Notes: a model not told the origin generated them from the sequence alone. DNA of 64,000 bases from Congeria kusceri (GCA_027627225.1 CM051029.1:18547656-18611655); one strand, 5' to 3'. Numbered from the stretch's first letter, positions 1-14,600 are shown. Numbers and translations: made by a program.

Positions 1-3000
1 AATGAGATGTAACACTTACCGCAATATCCACAGCGCAGAGCACAGTTAGCTCGTGAATGAGACTTAACACTTACCGCAATATCCACAGCGCAGAGCACAG
101 TTAGCTCGTGAATGAGACTTAACACTTACCGCAATATCCACAGCGCAAAGCACAGTTAGCTCGTGAATGAGACTTAACACTTACCGCAATATCCACAGCG
201 CAGAGCACAGTTAGCTCGTGAATGAGACTTAACACTTACCGCAATATCCACAGCGCAAAGTACAGTTAGCTCGTGAATGAGACTTAACACCTACCATAGA
301 ATCCACAGCGCAGAGCACAGTTAGCTCGTGAATGAGACTTAACACTTACCGCAATATCCACAGCGCAAAGCACAGTTAGCTCGTGAATGAGACTAAACAC
401 TTACCGCAATATCCACAGCGCAGAGCACAGTTAGCTCGTGAATGAGACTTAACACTTACGGCAATATCCACAGCGCAGAGCACAGTTAGCTCGTGAATGA
501 GACTTAACACTTACCGCAATATCCACAGCGCAGAGCACAGTTAGCTCGTGAATGAGACTTAACACTTACCGCAATATCCACAGCGCAAAGCACAGTTAGC
601 TCGTGAATGAGACTTAACACTTACCGCAATATCCACAGCGCACAGCACCGTTAGCTCGTGAATGAGACTTAACACTTACCGCAATATCCACAGCGCAAAG
701 CACCGTTAGCTCGTGAATGAGACTTAACACTTACCGCAATATCCACAGCGCAAAGTACAGTTAGCTCGTGAATGAGATTTAACACTTACCGCAATATCCA
801 CAGCGCAAAGCACAGTTAGCTCGTGAATGAGACTTAACACTTACCGCAATATCCACAGCGCAAAGCACAGTTAGCTCGTGAATGAGACTTAACACTTACC
901 GCAATATCCACAGCGCAGAGCACAGTTAGCTCGTGAATGAGACTTAACACTTACCGCAATATCCACAGCGCAAAGCACAGTTAGCTCGTGAATGAGATGT
1001 AACACTTAACGCAATATCCACAGCGCAAAGCACAGTTAGCTCGTGAATGAGACTTAACGCTTACCGCAATATCCACAGCGCAAAGCACAGTTAGCTCGTG
1101 AATGAGACTAAACACTTACCGCAATATCCACAGCGCAAAGTACAGTTAGCTCGTGAATGAGATGTAACACTTACCGCAATATCCACAGCGCGAAGTACAG
1201 TTAGCTCGTGAATGAGACTTAACGCTTACCGCAATATCCACAGCGCAGAGCACAGTTAGCTCGTGAATGAGACTAAACACTTACCGCAATATCCACAGCG
1301 CAAAGTACAGTTAGCTCGTGAATGAGATGTAACACTTACCGCAATATCCACAGCGCAAAGTACAGATAGCTCGTGGATGAGACTTAACACTTACCGCAAT
1401 ATCCACAGCGCAGAGCACAGTTAGCTCGTGAATGAGATGTAACACTTACCGCAATATCCACAGCGCAAAGCACCGTTAGCTCGTGGATGAGACTTAACAC
1501 TTACCGTAATATCCACAGCGCAGAGCACAGTTAGCTCGTGAATGAGACTAAACACTTACCGCAATATCCACAGCGCAAAGCACCGTTAGCTCGTGGATGA
1601 GACTTAACACTTACCGCAATATCCACAGCGCAGAGCACAGTTAGCTCGTGAATGAGACTTAACACTTACCGCAATATCCACAGCGCAAAGCACAGTTTGC
1701 TCGTGAATGAGACTTAACACTTACCGCAATATCCACAGCGCAAAGCACAGTTAGCTCGTGAATGAGATGTAACACTTACCGCAATATCCACAGCGCAAAG
1801 CACAGTAAGCTCGTGAATGAGACTTAACACTTACCGCAATATCCACAGCGCAAAGCACAGTTAGCTCGTGAATGAGATGTAACACTTACCGCAATATCCA
1901 CAGCGCAAAGCACAGTTAGCTCGTGAATGAGACTTAACACTTACCGCAATATCCACAGCGCAGAGCACAGTTAGCTCGTGAATGAGACTTAACACTTACC
2001 GCAATATCCACAGCGCAGAGCACAGTTAGCTCGTGAATGAGACTTAACACTTACCGCAATATCCACAGCGCAAAGCACAGTTAGCTCGTGAATGAGTCAA
2101 CACTTACCACAATATCCACAGCGCAAAGCACAGTTAGCTCGTGAATGAGATGTAACACTTACCGCAATATCCACAGCGCAAAGTACAGTTAGCTCGTGAA
2201 TGATACTAAACACTTACCGCAATATCCACAGCGCAGAGCACAGTTAGCTCGTGAATGATACTAAACACTTACCGCAATATCCACAGCGCAAAGTACAGTT
2301 AGCTCGTGAATGAGACTTAACACTTACCGCAATATCCACAGCGCAAAGCACAGTTAGCTCGTGAATGAGACTTAACACTTACCGCAATATCCACAGCGCA
2401 AAGCACAGTTAGCTCGTGAATGAGACTTAACACTTACCGCAATATCCACAGCGCAAAGTACAGTTAGCTCGTGGATGAGACTTAACACTTTCCGCAATAT
2501 CCACAGCGCAGAGCGCAGTTAGCTCGTGAATGAGATGTAACACTTACCGCAATATCCACAGCGCAAAGCACCGTTAGCTCGTGGATGAGACTTAACACTT
2601 ACCGCAATATCCACAGCGCAGAGCACAGTTAGCTCGTGAATGAGATGTAACACTTACCGCAATATCCACAGCGCAAAGCACAGTTAGCTCGTGAATGAGA
2701 CTTAACACTTACCGCAATATCCACAGCGCAAAGCACCGTTAGCTCGTGAATGAGACTTAACACTTACCGCAATATCCACAGCGCAGAGCACAGTTAGCTC
2801 GTGAATGAGACTTAACACTTACCGCAATATCCACAGCGCAAAGCACAGTTAGCTCGTGAATGTGACTTAACACTTACCGCAATATCCACAGCGCAAAGTA
2901 CAGTTAGCTCGTGAATGAGACTTAACACTTACCGCAATATCCACCGCGCAGAGCACAGTTAGCTCGTGGATGAGACTTAACACTTACCGCAATATCCACA

Positions 3001-3133
3001 GCGCAAAGCACAGTTAGCTCGTGAATGAGACTTAACACTTACCGCAATATCCACAGCGCAGAGCACAGTTAGCTCGTGAATGAGACTTAACACTTACCGC
3101 AATATCCACAGCGCAAAGCACAGTTAGCTCGTG
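1..3133. repeat. 55-bp minisatellite, 57 copies, carrying a 5' splice junction
   Basis: Unit of 55 bp; 57 copies account for the length exactly, with one 2-bp deletion near 2096. It starts before the window. Variants are few (cagag/caaag, cac/tac, gactt/gatgt/gacta). On the minus strand each unit reads the last 36 nt of gene 1 exon 14 followed by GTAAGTGTTAAGTC. Bases 3098-3133 are the functional exon end; everything to the left lies on the intron side. Confidence 0.95.
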
Positions 3134-3208
3134 CCCAGGGTTCAAAGAGACCGAAACAGGACTTGTCACCATAGTAATCGCAGGTGTCCATCTTGTTTCC
3201 GCATGTAC
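3098..3208 (-). CDS. Gene 1 exon 14: second ShKT domain
   Basis: 111 nt, phase 1-1. Six Cys with spacing C-x6-C-x7-C-x11-C-x3-C-x2-C, identical to exon 2; motifs include CDYYGDKSC and CALRCGYC. Acceptor ends ATACACAG, donor GTAAGT. The last 36 nt plus the first 19 intronic nt form the 55-bp unit repeated 57 times to the window edge. Without splicing, reading continues Gly-Lys-Cys then TAA, so this exon could also be terminal. Confidence 0.82.
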
Positions 3209-6200
3209 CTGTGTATTATAATAAATATAATAATATTATTAATATTAATAAAAATTATAATGATGATGATGAGGAGGAGGAGGATGGCAAAAAAAAATAT
3301 TATTATTATTTCCTTCTTTAAGATTTCAGAAAAAAATACGATGTGTTCTTCATTAAACATACATTTATAAGTGAAACTATGCATACTAAAAACATATAAG
3401 CCATTAAACAATAATTACTAACTTACTACTACTACTACTCCTACTACTACTACTACTAATAATAATATTAATAATAATAAACTTCATAGTTATTATTCAT
3501 GTTATTATTCATGGTGATTACATTTTTCCAAAACAACAGACATATCACAAAGCAACAGAAAAAATACATTTTGTGTATAGTAAAACTAGCTATATGTAAA
3601 AAATAAAAAATACATTTTGTGTATAGTAAAACTAGCTATATGTAAACATAAATAGCTTAGCATAAGGACGTCATATTCATATAGCGTCATAAGGTTATAT
3701 TGGGGAAAGAGCAAGGGCGACATAGCAGGGTGCTGCACGCTGCTTCTTTTTTGGTTCCCCCCTCTACCCTCCTGGGTTGCTTTTTTGGTTCCCCCCCCCC
3801 TCTACCCTACTGGGTTGCTTTTTTGGTTCCCCCCTCTACCCTCCTGGGTTGCTTTTTTGGTTCCCCCCTCTACCCTCCTGGGTTGCGTTTTTGGTTCCCC
3901 ACTCTACCCTCCTGGATTGCTTTTTTGGTTCCCCTCTCTACCCTCCTGGGTTCATCAACATAGAAATGTTGAATATATTTTGAAATTCAATACACTCTTG
4001 CAAACAGTCAATGGTAAGTGAATTGACTATTTTTACAAACCATAATTAGAGAATTTTAACTGATAAAACCCTAAAATGTGAAAGAACTTGTCCTGCTTTA
4101 CCCCCTGCTGTTTTTGAGCCTCCTCCCTGTATATTTTCTGATTCTAGATCTTTCCATGAGGCACGTCGTGGGAACACCGGTCTTAATGCATGTGCGTAAA
4201 GTGTCGTCCCGGATTAGCCTGTGCAGTCCGCACAGGCTAATCCGGGACGACACTTTCCGCCTAAAGTGGATTTACGGTTAGAAGACACTTCATTGAAACA
4301 AAAAATACCATAAAAGCGCAAAGTGCCGTCCCGGATTAGCCTGTGCGGACTGCACAGGCTAATCCGGGACGACACTACGCATATGCATTAAGCCCGGTTT
4401 TCTCACGGCGCACCATATATATATATATTTTACTGTAGTCATAGTGATAGGTTTACAATCGAAGCGTCCTGGCCCCTAGTTCACAAAACAAGTTAAGCCT
4501 GATTTTCAGGTTCAAGATAAACTTAAGCCAGATATTTCTCGATCAGGCTCAAAAATGATGTTCACTAAAATCAGGATCATTGTAATTTTTGGTCAAATAT
4601 ATATTATAAAAACAATTTAAAACTCTTAGCACCGTACATTGTCTGATATGATGAATTTAATAAAAGAGATACAAATAATTATGTGATTTTTTCAAGAGGA
4701 AAAGTTATTTCGAAAATAAAATATGTTGGATATTTCGCTCAGTTGAGTTACAAAATGAAGATCAGCTAAGACTGATCCTGATCCTGTAATTGATCCTTTG
4801 TGAACACTGGGCCTGGTGGCACAGTCTATATTATGTTTGTATTACATTATCTCATATTAAGGAGATACTAAATCCTAATTAGGAAATAATAAGTCCTAAT
4901 TATGAGATACTAAGTCCTTATTTGGAGGTAAGTGATAAGGAGACTCTAAGTCCTAATTATGAGATACTAAGTTCTTATTTGGAGGTAAGTGATAAGGAGA
5001 CTCTAAGTCCTAATTATGAGATACTAAGTTCTTATTTGGAGGTAAGTGATAAGGAGACTCTAAGTCCTAATTATGAGATACTAAGTTCTTATTTGGAGGT
5101 AAGTGATAAGGAAACTCTAAGTCCTAATTTGGACTCAGTACCTCCTAATTAGGACTTAGTATCTCTTATAAAATTAATACTTAAAATCTCCTAGTTAGGT
5201 CTTCGTATCTACTAATTAGGACTTAGTATCTATTAATTAGGACTTAGTATCTCATAATTAAGACTTAGTATATACTTAAAATTAGTGACGTTACTCACGT
5301 TAGAATACATACTGTTAGTGACGTAAACGACATTTGCGTACGTACAGTTAGTGACGTAAACGACGTTTGCGAGCGTTCTGTTATTGACGTAAACGACGTT
5401 AGCATACATAATATTAGTTACGTAAACTACGTTTGCGTACGCATTGTTCTTGACATGAAGGACGTTTGCGTAGGTACTGTTAGTGACGGAATCGACGTTT
5501 ATAGCGTACGTACTGTTAGTGACGGAATCGACGCTTATAGCGTACGTACTGTTAGTGACGGAATCGACATTTTGCGTACCTACTGTTAGTGACGTAAACG
5601 ACGTTTAAAGCGTACGTACTGTTAATGAAATAAACGACGTTTGCGTACGTACTGTTAGTGACGGCGGTGTTGTTGGTGGTGGTGTTGTCGCACTGGAGGC
5701 TGGCACAACAGTCGCCGTCCAGTTTCACGACCTGACAGCCGGCAGGGAACTGGGTGTAGTGGGGGCAACTGAAACATCACATGCATAGCATTGGGAAGTG
5801 CAGTATTGGCAGGTCGAATGTATCCAGTGACTTGATGTTTGCTTAAGTATCGAATAAACTTACTAATGCTGTAATAAGTCGATCTTTAAATGCCCCACCC
5901 ATGGTTTACTAAAATTGCGTGCGCAGTATTTTGACGTTAATAACGACCCCCCACCCCCAACTCCATAGAAGATGGCGGGGTAAATTGGTTTGCTTATGTC
6001 GGTAGGTCGGTCTGTCGGTCGGTAGACCACTGTCCTTTCCGCTCTCTAAGTCCAATTTTGTCAAATTTTCCCCCGAAATTACTTAACTTTATGAAGTTGT
6101 TTTGCGGCATACTATCTTGACCAAGTTCTATAATAAGCCCCATCGCCCTAGGTATTGTGGAGTTATGGCCCTGAACATCGCCCTAGGTATTGTGGAGTTA

Positions 6201-8623
6201 TGGCCCTTGAACATCGCCCTAGGTATTGTGGAGTTATGGCCCTTGAACATCGCCCTAGGTATTGTGGAGGTATGGCCCTTGAATTATCGAAAATGGCCAT
6301 TGTAGCCGTTTCTGCTCTCCAAATCCAACAGTTCTTATCCGATCTTCACCAAACTTGAAGAAAATCTTTGCGGGCTTTATATCACGGTCTCGGTTCGTTA
6401 ATCAACCAAATCTCCCGAGAAATTGTGGATTTACAGCCCTTGAATTATATCAAATTAGCATTTTAGCCGTTTCCGCTATCTTAAGCCCAACAGTTTTCAC
6501 CCGGTATTCACCAAACTTGATGACAATGTTTGAGGGCATCATTTCTTAGCCAAGTTCGATGATCAACCAAATCGCCCCAGTAACAACATAGCTATGGCCC
6601 TTGATTTATCCACAATTGGCATTCTGGCCAGTTTCCGCTTTCTATGTTCAACAGTTTTCATCCAATCTTTACTTGATATTTTAAATATTGCTTTTAACCT
6701 ACAGGGGGGCATAACTGTTGCCTTACGGCCCTTTATTTAAGAAATAATTGACGGGTAACTGTTGGTTATTGCGGTAATAACCAACGGTTTGGAGTTCCGA
6801 TGCGTAGGAATTAAACCACGACGGAGGTAGCCCGAGTGGTTTGATAACAAGCATCGGAACGACAAACCGTTGGTTATTAACACAATAACAAACTGTTACC
6901 CGTCAATTATTTCGATTCTAACACGATCTTATATAAAATTCGTATTTTTAAAGGCTATGAATGAGAACTGTATTTATCTATACTCCGCCCATTTTCCGAG
7001 AAGTGCATTCCCACGTGCGTTTCTATGACGTCAATAAATCATAACAATTCAAAATGACTTCAGCTTTTTTGATAAACATTGAGCGAATGACGTCATCCTG
7101 ATCGATATAATACAGTGAAAATATCATGCCAAAAAGCGCAAATTAAAAACATATTAAAAAAACGTAAACGTTTTTGTGAACGTAAGTATAACATATGTAG
7201 TACAAATGTGGTTTAATTGCGCTACATAATGCAAAAATTATTTGTCACAATTTGCTATCGCGCGTTTAAGCACGTGCATTTTACGGAACAATTTCTTCGA
7301 ATTTCCGGAACTATTTTCAAAACATTAAGCTCCGCCCATAATTTGTTGCAGAATGACCCACAGTGATTTTCTTTCTTTATCTATGGACCACTAGCCGCGT
7401 GCCGTGTTAGAATTATCTACAATTGGCCTTCTGGCCAGTTTCCGCTTTCTATGTTCAACAGTTTTCATCCGATCTTCACTTGATGTTTTAAATATTGCTT
7501 TTAACCTACAGGGGGGGGGGGGCATAACTGTTGTCTTATGTTCGACTGAAATTGAATGTTCAGTATTGTCTGCCTGTATGTGCAAATTCTTATACTGTGC
7601 TTTGGCTTTTATCAGTTTAATGTCTTACACCAATCGCAATTTCGCTATTTTGTCTATTGTGGCTAACACATCCTGACACATAATGCGGCATTGGTGGTGT
7701 GTTCAATTAGTAAAATCTTTGCGCGGAAGTTGGGCTTTGATTTGAGCTATACTCAGAACCAGTCAAATCTCTGCGCGGATGTTGGGCTTTGATTTAACCG
7801 ATGTTTGGAACCAGTCAAATGTCTACGCAGATATTGGGATTTGACATACTATAATCGGAACCATTCAAATCTCTGCGCGGAGGTTGGGCTTTAATATCAG
7901 CTATACTCGGAACCAGTCAAACCTCTGCACGGATGTTGAGGTTTGATTTGAGATACACTTTGTGACTTACACGTCCTGGCACAGGGCGGTGTTGGTGTTG
8001 GTGTCCGTGCACTCGCAGTCGTACCGGCACGTGTCCTTCCAGTGCCGTCCCTTGGCGAAGGTCTGGTTCATGAAGAAACACATGTCTGAAAATAATGGCA
8101 AAGGTCATGTTCATGAAGAAACACATGTTTAAAAATAATGGCAATATCTGCTTATATGTCTGAATATAATGGCAAAGGTCATATTCATGAAGAAACACAT
8201 GTCTGAAATAATAACAAAGGTCATGTTCATAAAGAAACACATGGCTGTCTGAAATTATGTCAAATGTCATGCTCATGAAGAAACACATGTCTGAAATAAC
8301 GGCAAAGGTCATGTTCATGGAGAAACACACGTCTGAAAATCAATAATGGCCAAGGTCATGCCCATCAAGAGACACATGTCTGAAATGATGTCAAAGATCG
8401 TGTTCATGAGGAAGCACATGTCTGAGAGAGAGAATCCCAGTGAACTCGATAAAAATGTGCTACACACACACATACGCCGAAAAATAGGATTTACCTGGTA
8501 TGGGTGACGGGAGGTTCCTGATCAGGTAGGAATTGGCGTCAATGGCGACCACGCCTCCTGGAGCTAAGTTCGGGTTAGGGCCGACCACTGCAACGAAATA
8601 ATAACAATACATGTAATAATAAC

Positions 8624-8658
<35 letters not shown>

Positions 8659-11600
8659 ATTTGCGCTCCTTAATATTGGGACACTTTTGAAAGATGAATT
8701 AATTCCTGTCACTAAATGTTGGGACACCAAAATAGCACCTTATGTTGTTACTGTATAAGCATTCAATACCCTGCCACAACGCTGGTTGCATAACGACCTG
8801 TGACACGGTATGTTGCGCTTGCTTATCTATACGCCATAATGTACACTATCAGGGGTGTGTTTGCATGCAGTTGACACGTGGTGCAAACTGCGTACTCTAG
8901 TGGAGCATGGTCTTCTCAATGAAGCTTCTCAGTTAATTACCATTAACTTCCCAAGAAATAATTGATCTAATAAACATCAGTTTCCTAAAAATATTCCTTC
9001 TAATTATTTATAATTAAATCTTTAATATATTTTGATAAGCGATTATTGTCCTAAAGAAATAAAAATAATTAATTGGTTTAATACATAGATATATGGAGAA
9101 TAAATTGTATCATATATTGCCCTAAATTTTGGGACACAATTTCGAGAATAATTATTTTTTATGTCCCTCAATATTGGGACAACAACAACAAAATATTATT
9201 TTTAAGCGTCCCAATACTTGGGGTAATTACGGTGAAACGAAATAATTCGTCTGTTTAGCGAAACGAAATAAATCGCATGTTTAGGGATACGTAATAAACT
9301 GCGTGTTGGGAAACGGATTATATGGTTTTTTAGTGAAACGAAATTTATTGCATGGTTGGGGAAACAAAATAAATCACATGTTTAGTGAAATGAAATTAAT
9401 CGCTTATTTTGGGAAATGAAATGAACGGGAAAGCGACAATATGCTGAACCGTCAGAATGTGTTTAGAGTTAAAATATACTTGGAAAAAACATACTTTGGA
9501 CGGCCAATCATACGCTAAAAACAATTCACGTATGTTTTGAGAATGTAAAATTTTGTCGACATAGTGAATAATGTTGACAGAAAATGTATACTTTTGGTTA
9601 ACGGGACCTGTTCACAGATTGACGAATTGACAATTTTTCAACTTTTTACATCGATTCCATAAATAAACGAACAGTGTATACAAGAGCAAAATAACACTAC
9701 GGACCTAGAAATAACCTGTAAAAGCCGTTTTGTTTATGGGTAATCATCAGTTAAAATTATAAAGCGTTTGTAACGCTAAACGAAGGAATAATTTGGAGTG
9801 TTTCTGTTGTTTTCGTTGAACTGTTGACATCACGTGGAACACTTACATAAAGTAAATCATGCAGGGTGAAATACAGTGGTTAAGGCGTTGGCCTTTTAAT
9901 TCGGAGGTCCTGGGTTCGAACCCCGGTGGGACGAATTTTTTTTATTTCTTTTTTTTCTAAATATTTTTCTTGTTATTATACTTGAGCTTTTTAGTTCCGA
10001 TGCATAAATCTGTCAATTTAAGACATTTAATGGCATACTTAAAAACATGCGAAAATCTGTGAACAAGTCCCTTTATTGGTAATTCCCAACACGTTCATAG
10101 TATATCGTCATTAGAACTGCAGCGATATAGCCATAGCTAGATTTGAATCGATTTTGATTTCAGAAACTATTTTGAATATTTCGATTCGATTCATTTTTCC
10201 TTGTTTCATGCTTGTTTTTGCGTATAATATAAAATGACTGCTAGTATATGTCACAGGGTGAATTTTAAATAAAGTTAATAAATGTACATCATTATCAAAT
10301 TCTTGTGTTTGTTTTTATATTTACCCTAAAATATATATTCTACAATATGAAGTAATACACCTATATGCATATTTAAATAGTCAGTGCAGTGTTTAGTTAT
10401 TGTGTTGGGTAGTTATGATCAGTTCTTAGTTTAATGTAGACTGTAACTGAGTTTTTAGAGTTACTAATATATAGTTAAAATTAACCTACGTTGAACACTT
10501 GCACATAATAACCAATCGATCACTTTCCATCCAATATTCAGATTCACGGCTATTTTGTTTTACAAGTCAGCCATTTCGACGATTGTAGTTATTATATTAT
10601 TTGTGTAGGATAATTGTTATTCCTGCAGAAAACAAACTTATCGATCGACATTATTGAATAACAATATTTCTGCAATCCACGACTTGTGTTATGTGTCGCT
10701 CAAACCGCATTGCGCCTACGGGCGTAGTTAAGGCCGGCAACATATACTAGTCTGTGCTGGGCGTAGTTAAGGCCGGCAACATAATAGTAGTCTGTGCTGG
10801 GCGTAGTTAAGGCCGGCAACATAATAGTAGTCTGTGCTGGGCGTAGTTAAGGCCGGCAACATAATAGTAGTCTGTGCTGGGCGTAGTTAAGGCCGGCAAC
10901 ATATAGTAGAGTGTGCTATAAGCAACATTTAAAGACAACACATATAATGTTTATAGGCATATAACGTGATGCACATACTATGATTACGATCCACCGATGA
11001 AAATGTTTCACCACTAGTTCAATGTAAGACCTGCCGTCCACTACAGTCCCGATGCTTTGCGTAAGGGTGGCCGATAAAAATGTGCGAGTTTCGGGAACCA
11101 TTCGGAATACAATGGGCGGAGCTTGGCCACCGTGCTTGTTCGGCATGGCATTCGCGGAGTGGCATAGGACAGGTTGCGGTATAAACCCCGAAACCTATCC
11201 GAAGTCACCGAATGCGACGCGGAAGAATGCCGACAGTTTCGGAATTAGCTTCCGAATGTTTCCCGATCGTGCGGAAAGGTTGCGGTAATATTGCATAACA
11301 TGCTGAATAGTTGCCGATTTGTTGTCGACAGAATGCTGAAACGTTGCCGATTGGAAGTTCGGGGTATATGAATGACGCCGAACTAAAACTGCAATCTGAT
11401 TATCAGCTGCTAGCCCGACAGTGGATCCTTAGGTGCATTCTCATTGCCTTTGATGTCATGCTTGTCTTGGCATTTCACCTGACACAGAGAAGAAGACATC
11501 ATCGATTGTGGATCAAGTAGTATTTTAGGATCACGCCAACAATTTTGGATGATATACCACAGCGTCTAACGCCTTGCATTCCGAAAAAAATATAAACAAG

Positions 11601-14600
11601 GATCCGTAACGCCCTTCCTGCTGGCCTAAAGCTTGCGAAGGCACTGAGTTACATGACATCTGTGAACACGTACGCCTCCTTGGTGTACGACTTCTGTACT
11701 TCTGTGCTGCTGAGGAAAGTTTATGCCATTTTGTCCCAGAAGTGTCTACTCCCCAGCTTTAGGAGTATAATGATGAAGTTCTGGTCATTCCAAATACTCT
11801 AAAGGCCTGACGTGAAATGGCTGCCCAATTTGAGAGAAGGTGGAACATGTCCCATACTGTTGGCTTTCACTTGGCATTGCCTACTTTAATAGCAAAAAGC
11901 GTGGGATGATTATGGGCATCCCTTCGATACTTTTTCATAGTTTTTTTTTCTTCTCAGCTTGGGCTTTCAGAAAAAGGTTTTAGCCTATAAGACCAAGGCT
12001 AAGGATCATACCTTCTGTAATGTCCAAAGGCTGACTGACTAGTAACCTCACGCTTAACTTCTTGAGTAGTACATGACTTGCACCATGATAAGGGTTCAAT
12101 TCACAAGAACAATGCCGAATTTGTCACTTCGAACACTATCGGCAAATTGACGTCATCACTTCTGCTGTCGCTCATTTATAGTTCGGGAAACACGACTAAT
12201 GCTCGGCGTCCCTTCCGCTGACAATCGGCTTCTACAGCGACGATTCGGCATATTTCAGTACATGATCGGCATAACTTCCGCGTGTACACGCGAACAGAAC
12301 TCTTCCACTCGTCGTCTTCGGAGAGCGTTCGACATCGATTCAGCTTCCTACAGGGACCGCTCGGGGTCGCTTAACCGATTACGAAGCCTCGCAGAAGGCT
12401 TTCCAAAGATGCCGAGTCAATGTCGACGGGTTCCCGAACATCCAAAATGGTTGCCGATGGTTTGCCGAAGACCCCGATGCCGTCCCGAATAAAACATTCG
12501 GCGTCCAAATTTTAAAACTTAAAATGTGGATGCCGAAGTTTTTTCAATCACGATCAGGACCCGAAGTGCAAAGAAGGGTCCAGAATTGTTAAGGTAGGAC
12601 ACGGAAGGGTTACAGAACATCGCGAAGACATGCCGAAACACCCCGATTTTGCCAAATTCGCTTTCGGAAAACCTTCGGGGGCCTAGTGGATGGCAGGTTT
12701 AACAGCAGTCATGTTGGCATCATTAATTTACATGATTAATTTACACAAAAACATAATTTTAATTCGTATTCATTTTATGAGAGATAATATAAATAGAGAA
12801 TCGATTCGAAATTTGTTTGTTTACTATCGATAATCGAATCGGCACTTTTGCAATCGATGTATCGATGCATCAAACAAATCTTTGTCATTCTAATCGTCAG
12901 CATGCATCACTTGATGATATATGTAATCTTACATGTCTGTAACGAACGCAATACAATAAACACAAGTTGTTCGATTCATGAAGACTTCAGACTAAAACCA
13001 AAGCAAGTACATTTTTGAAATATGTCAACAATTTGATAAACATTGTGTTGACACTTTGGGGACATCTGTATACAGCCGATGGCTTGAAGTCGCAGGGTGC
13101 TGTTTGTTTGTTTGTTTGGATTTTTCGCCGTATTCAACAGTATTTCAGTCATATAACGCGGTCAGTTAACCTACTCACACTTTTCCTGGGTAAGCTGGTG
13201 TACCAGTACTAGGTGCATATGCCTATGCTAGTAACTGACAACTGCTCTACTTGAATCAGAGGTAGAGGGGGAGAATGGCCGTAGAAATAATTTCATGACC
13301 AATCTCCACACAAGATATGTGGCCGGGCTGGAGTTCGAACTCACGATCCTCGGATTTGTAGTCCAGCGCTTTACCAACTGAGCTAGCCGGCCCGTGGCAA
13401 GGAAACTTCGAGCCTTCGAGCTAACCGGAGTTCGAGAATGTGTACTTATACATGTAAGTGTCGTAGGGTATAAAATTAAACACTTTAAATTATATTCCAT
13501 TTATTGTAAATTATCATTAATTATTTAAACACATGTTCATTGTTACGATATACACAAAATAAACTTTTAATGATCACCGGGAAACAACCCAAACAGTTCA
13601 AGTTCCTGCATTATCGGCTAACAATGTAGTTATCGCACCTTAACTCGTGATACACGTGCGCGAACAACTTAGTTCAGGTTGGACGTATTTCTTGAAGTTG
13701 AAGTAAATTTAATATTTATTCAGGTTAATTATTATTTTGATAAACAAATAATGTTTCATGATTTAATAAAATGTATCAACGTCTGGTATTTTGCGCGTGA
13801 ATTTGTTAATAACGTGTTGATTGTATTTGTTTAGCTTGACTAACCGTACCGTCATATATGTGTATTTTCTTTATTTTTTTTTATTTTTTTTTGCATTAAT
13901 ATTGATATAATAATTATTAATATATACATATACATATCTATACTGGTAATAAACAGACATAACATATTTATTTATATACTTTATTAATATTATTTATTTT
14001 AGTTTTGAAAGGTGTAAAATCAATTATTGTGTTCTCCAAACACTTGACACTAATCAATCGCATCTAATCTATTAACAGCCACGATGCAACCGACAGAAAT
14101 TTATATGAATAATTAGCCATAAAATATCGGTACCGCGAAGAAACTTCGAGCCAACTAGAAATTCGAGAGAAGCGAGTTTGAGCCATCGGGAGTTGACTGC
14201 ACCTACCTGAGGGTGTTGTAGAGTCCGGTGGGGTGGCAGTTGAAGCCGGAACCGGGGTGCTGGCTGATGGAGCCTGTGTGGTGGCAGCGGCAGTTGTAGC
14301 GGGAGCCTGGGTTGTGGCAGCGGCAGTTGGAGCCTGGGTTGTGGCAGCGGCAGTTGGAGCCTGGGTTGTAGCGGCAGTTGGAGCCTGGGTTGTGGCAGCG
14401 GCAGTTGGAGCCTGGGTTGTGGCAGCGGCAGTTGGAGCCTGGGTTGTAGCGGCAGTTGGAGCCTGGGTTGTGGCAGCGGCAGTTGGAGCCTGGGTTGTGG
14501 CAGCGGTTTTCGGCGTCGTCTTGGGATCTGTGAATACACAGTGGGAAATGTTAGATTTGTAACAAAGATATGTTCTTTTTAAATATAATACACGCATTTC

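Noticed and set aside
1..3133. CRISPR-like regular repeat array
   Set aside because: Units are contiguous with no unique spacers, and the context is a spliced eukaryotic gene.
4922..5152. Plus-strand GGAGGTAAGTG repeats as another splice-donor array
   Set aside because: They are on the strand opposite to the gene and have no exon attached; GTAAGT is coincidental.
13321..13393. Functional tRNA gene (apparent ACA anticodon)
   Set aside because: Acceptor and anticodon stems do not pair fully and a SINE body follows, so I read it as a retroposon head.
14233..14562. Plus-strand Val/Ala/Trp-rich ORF
   Set aside because: Antisense shadow of the mucin exon, whose minus frame has splice sites and phase agreement.
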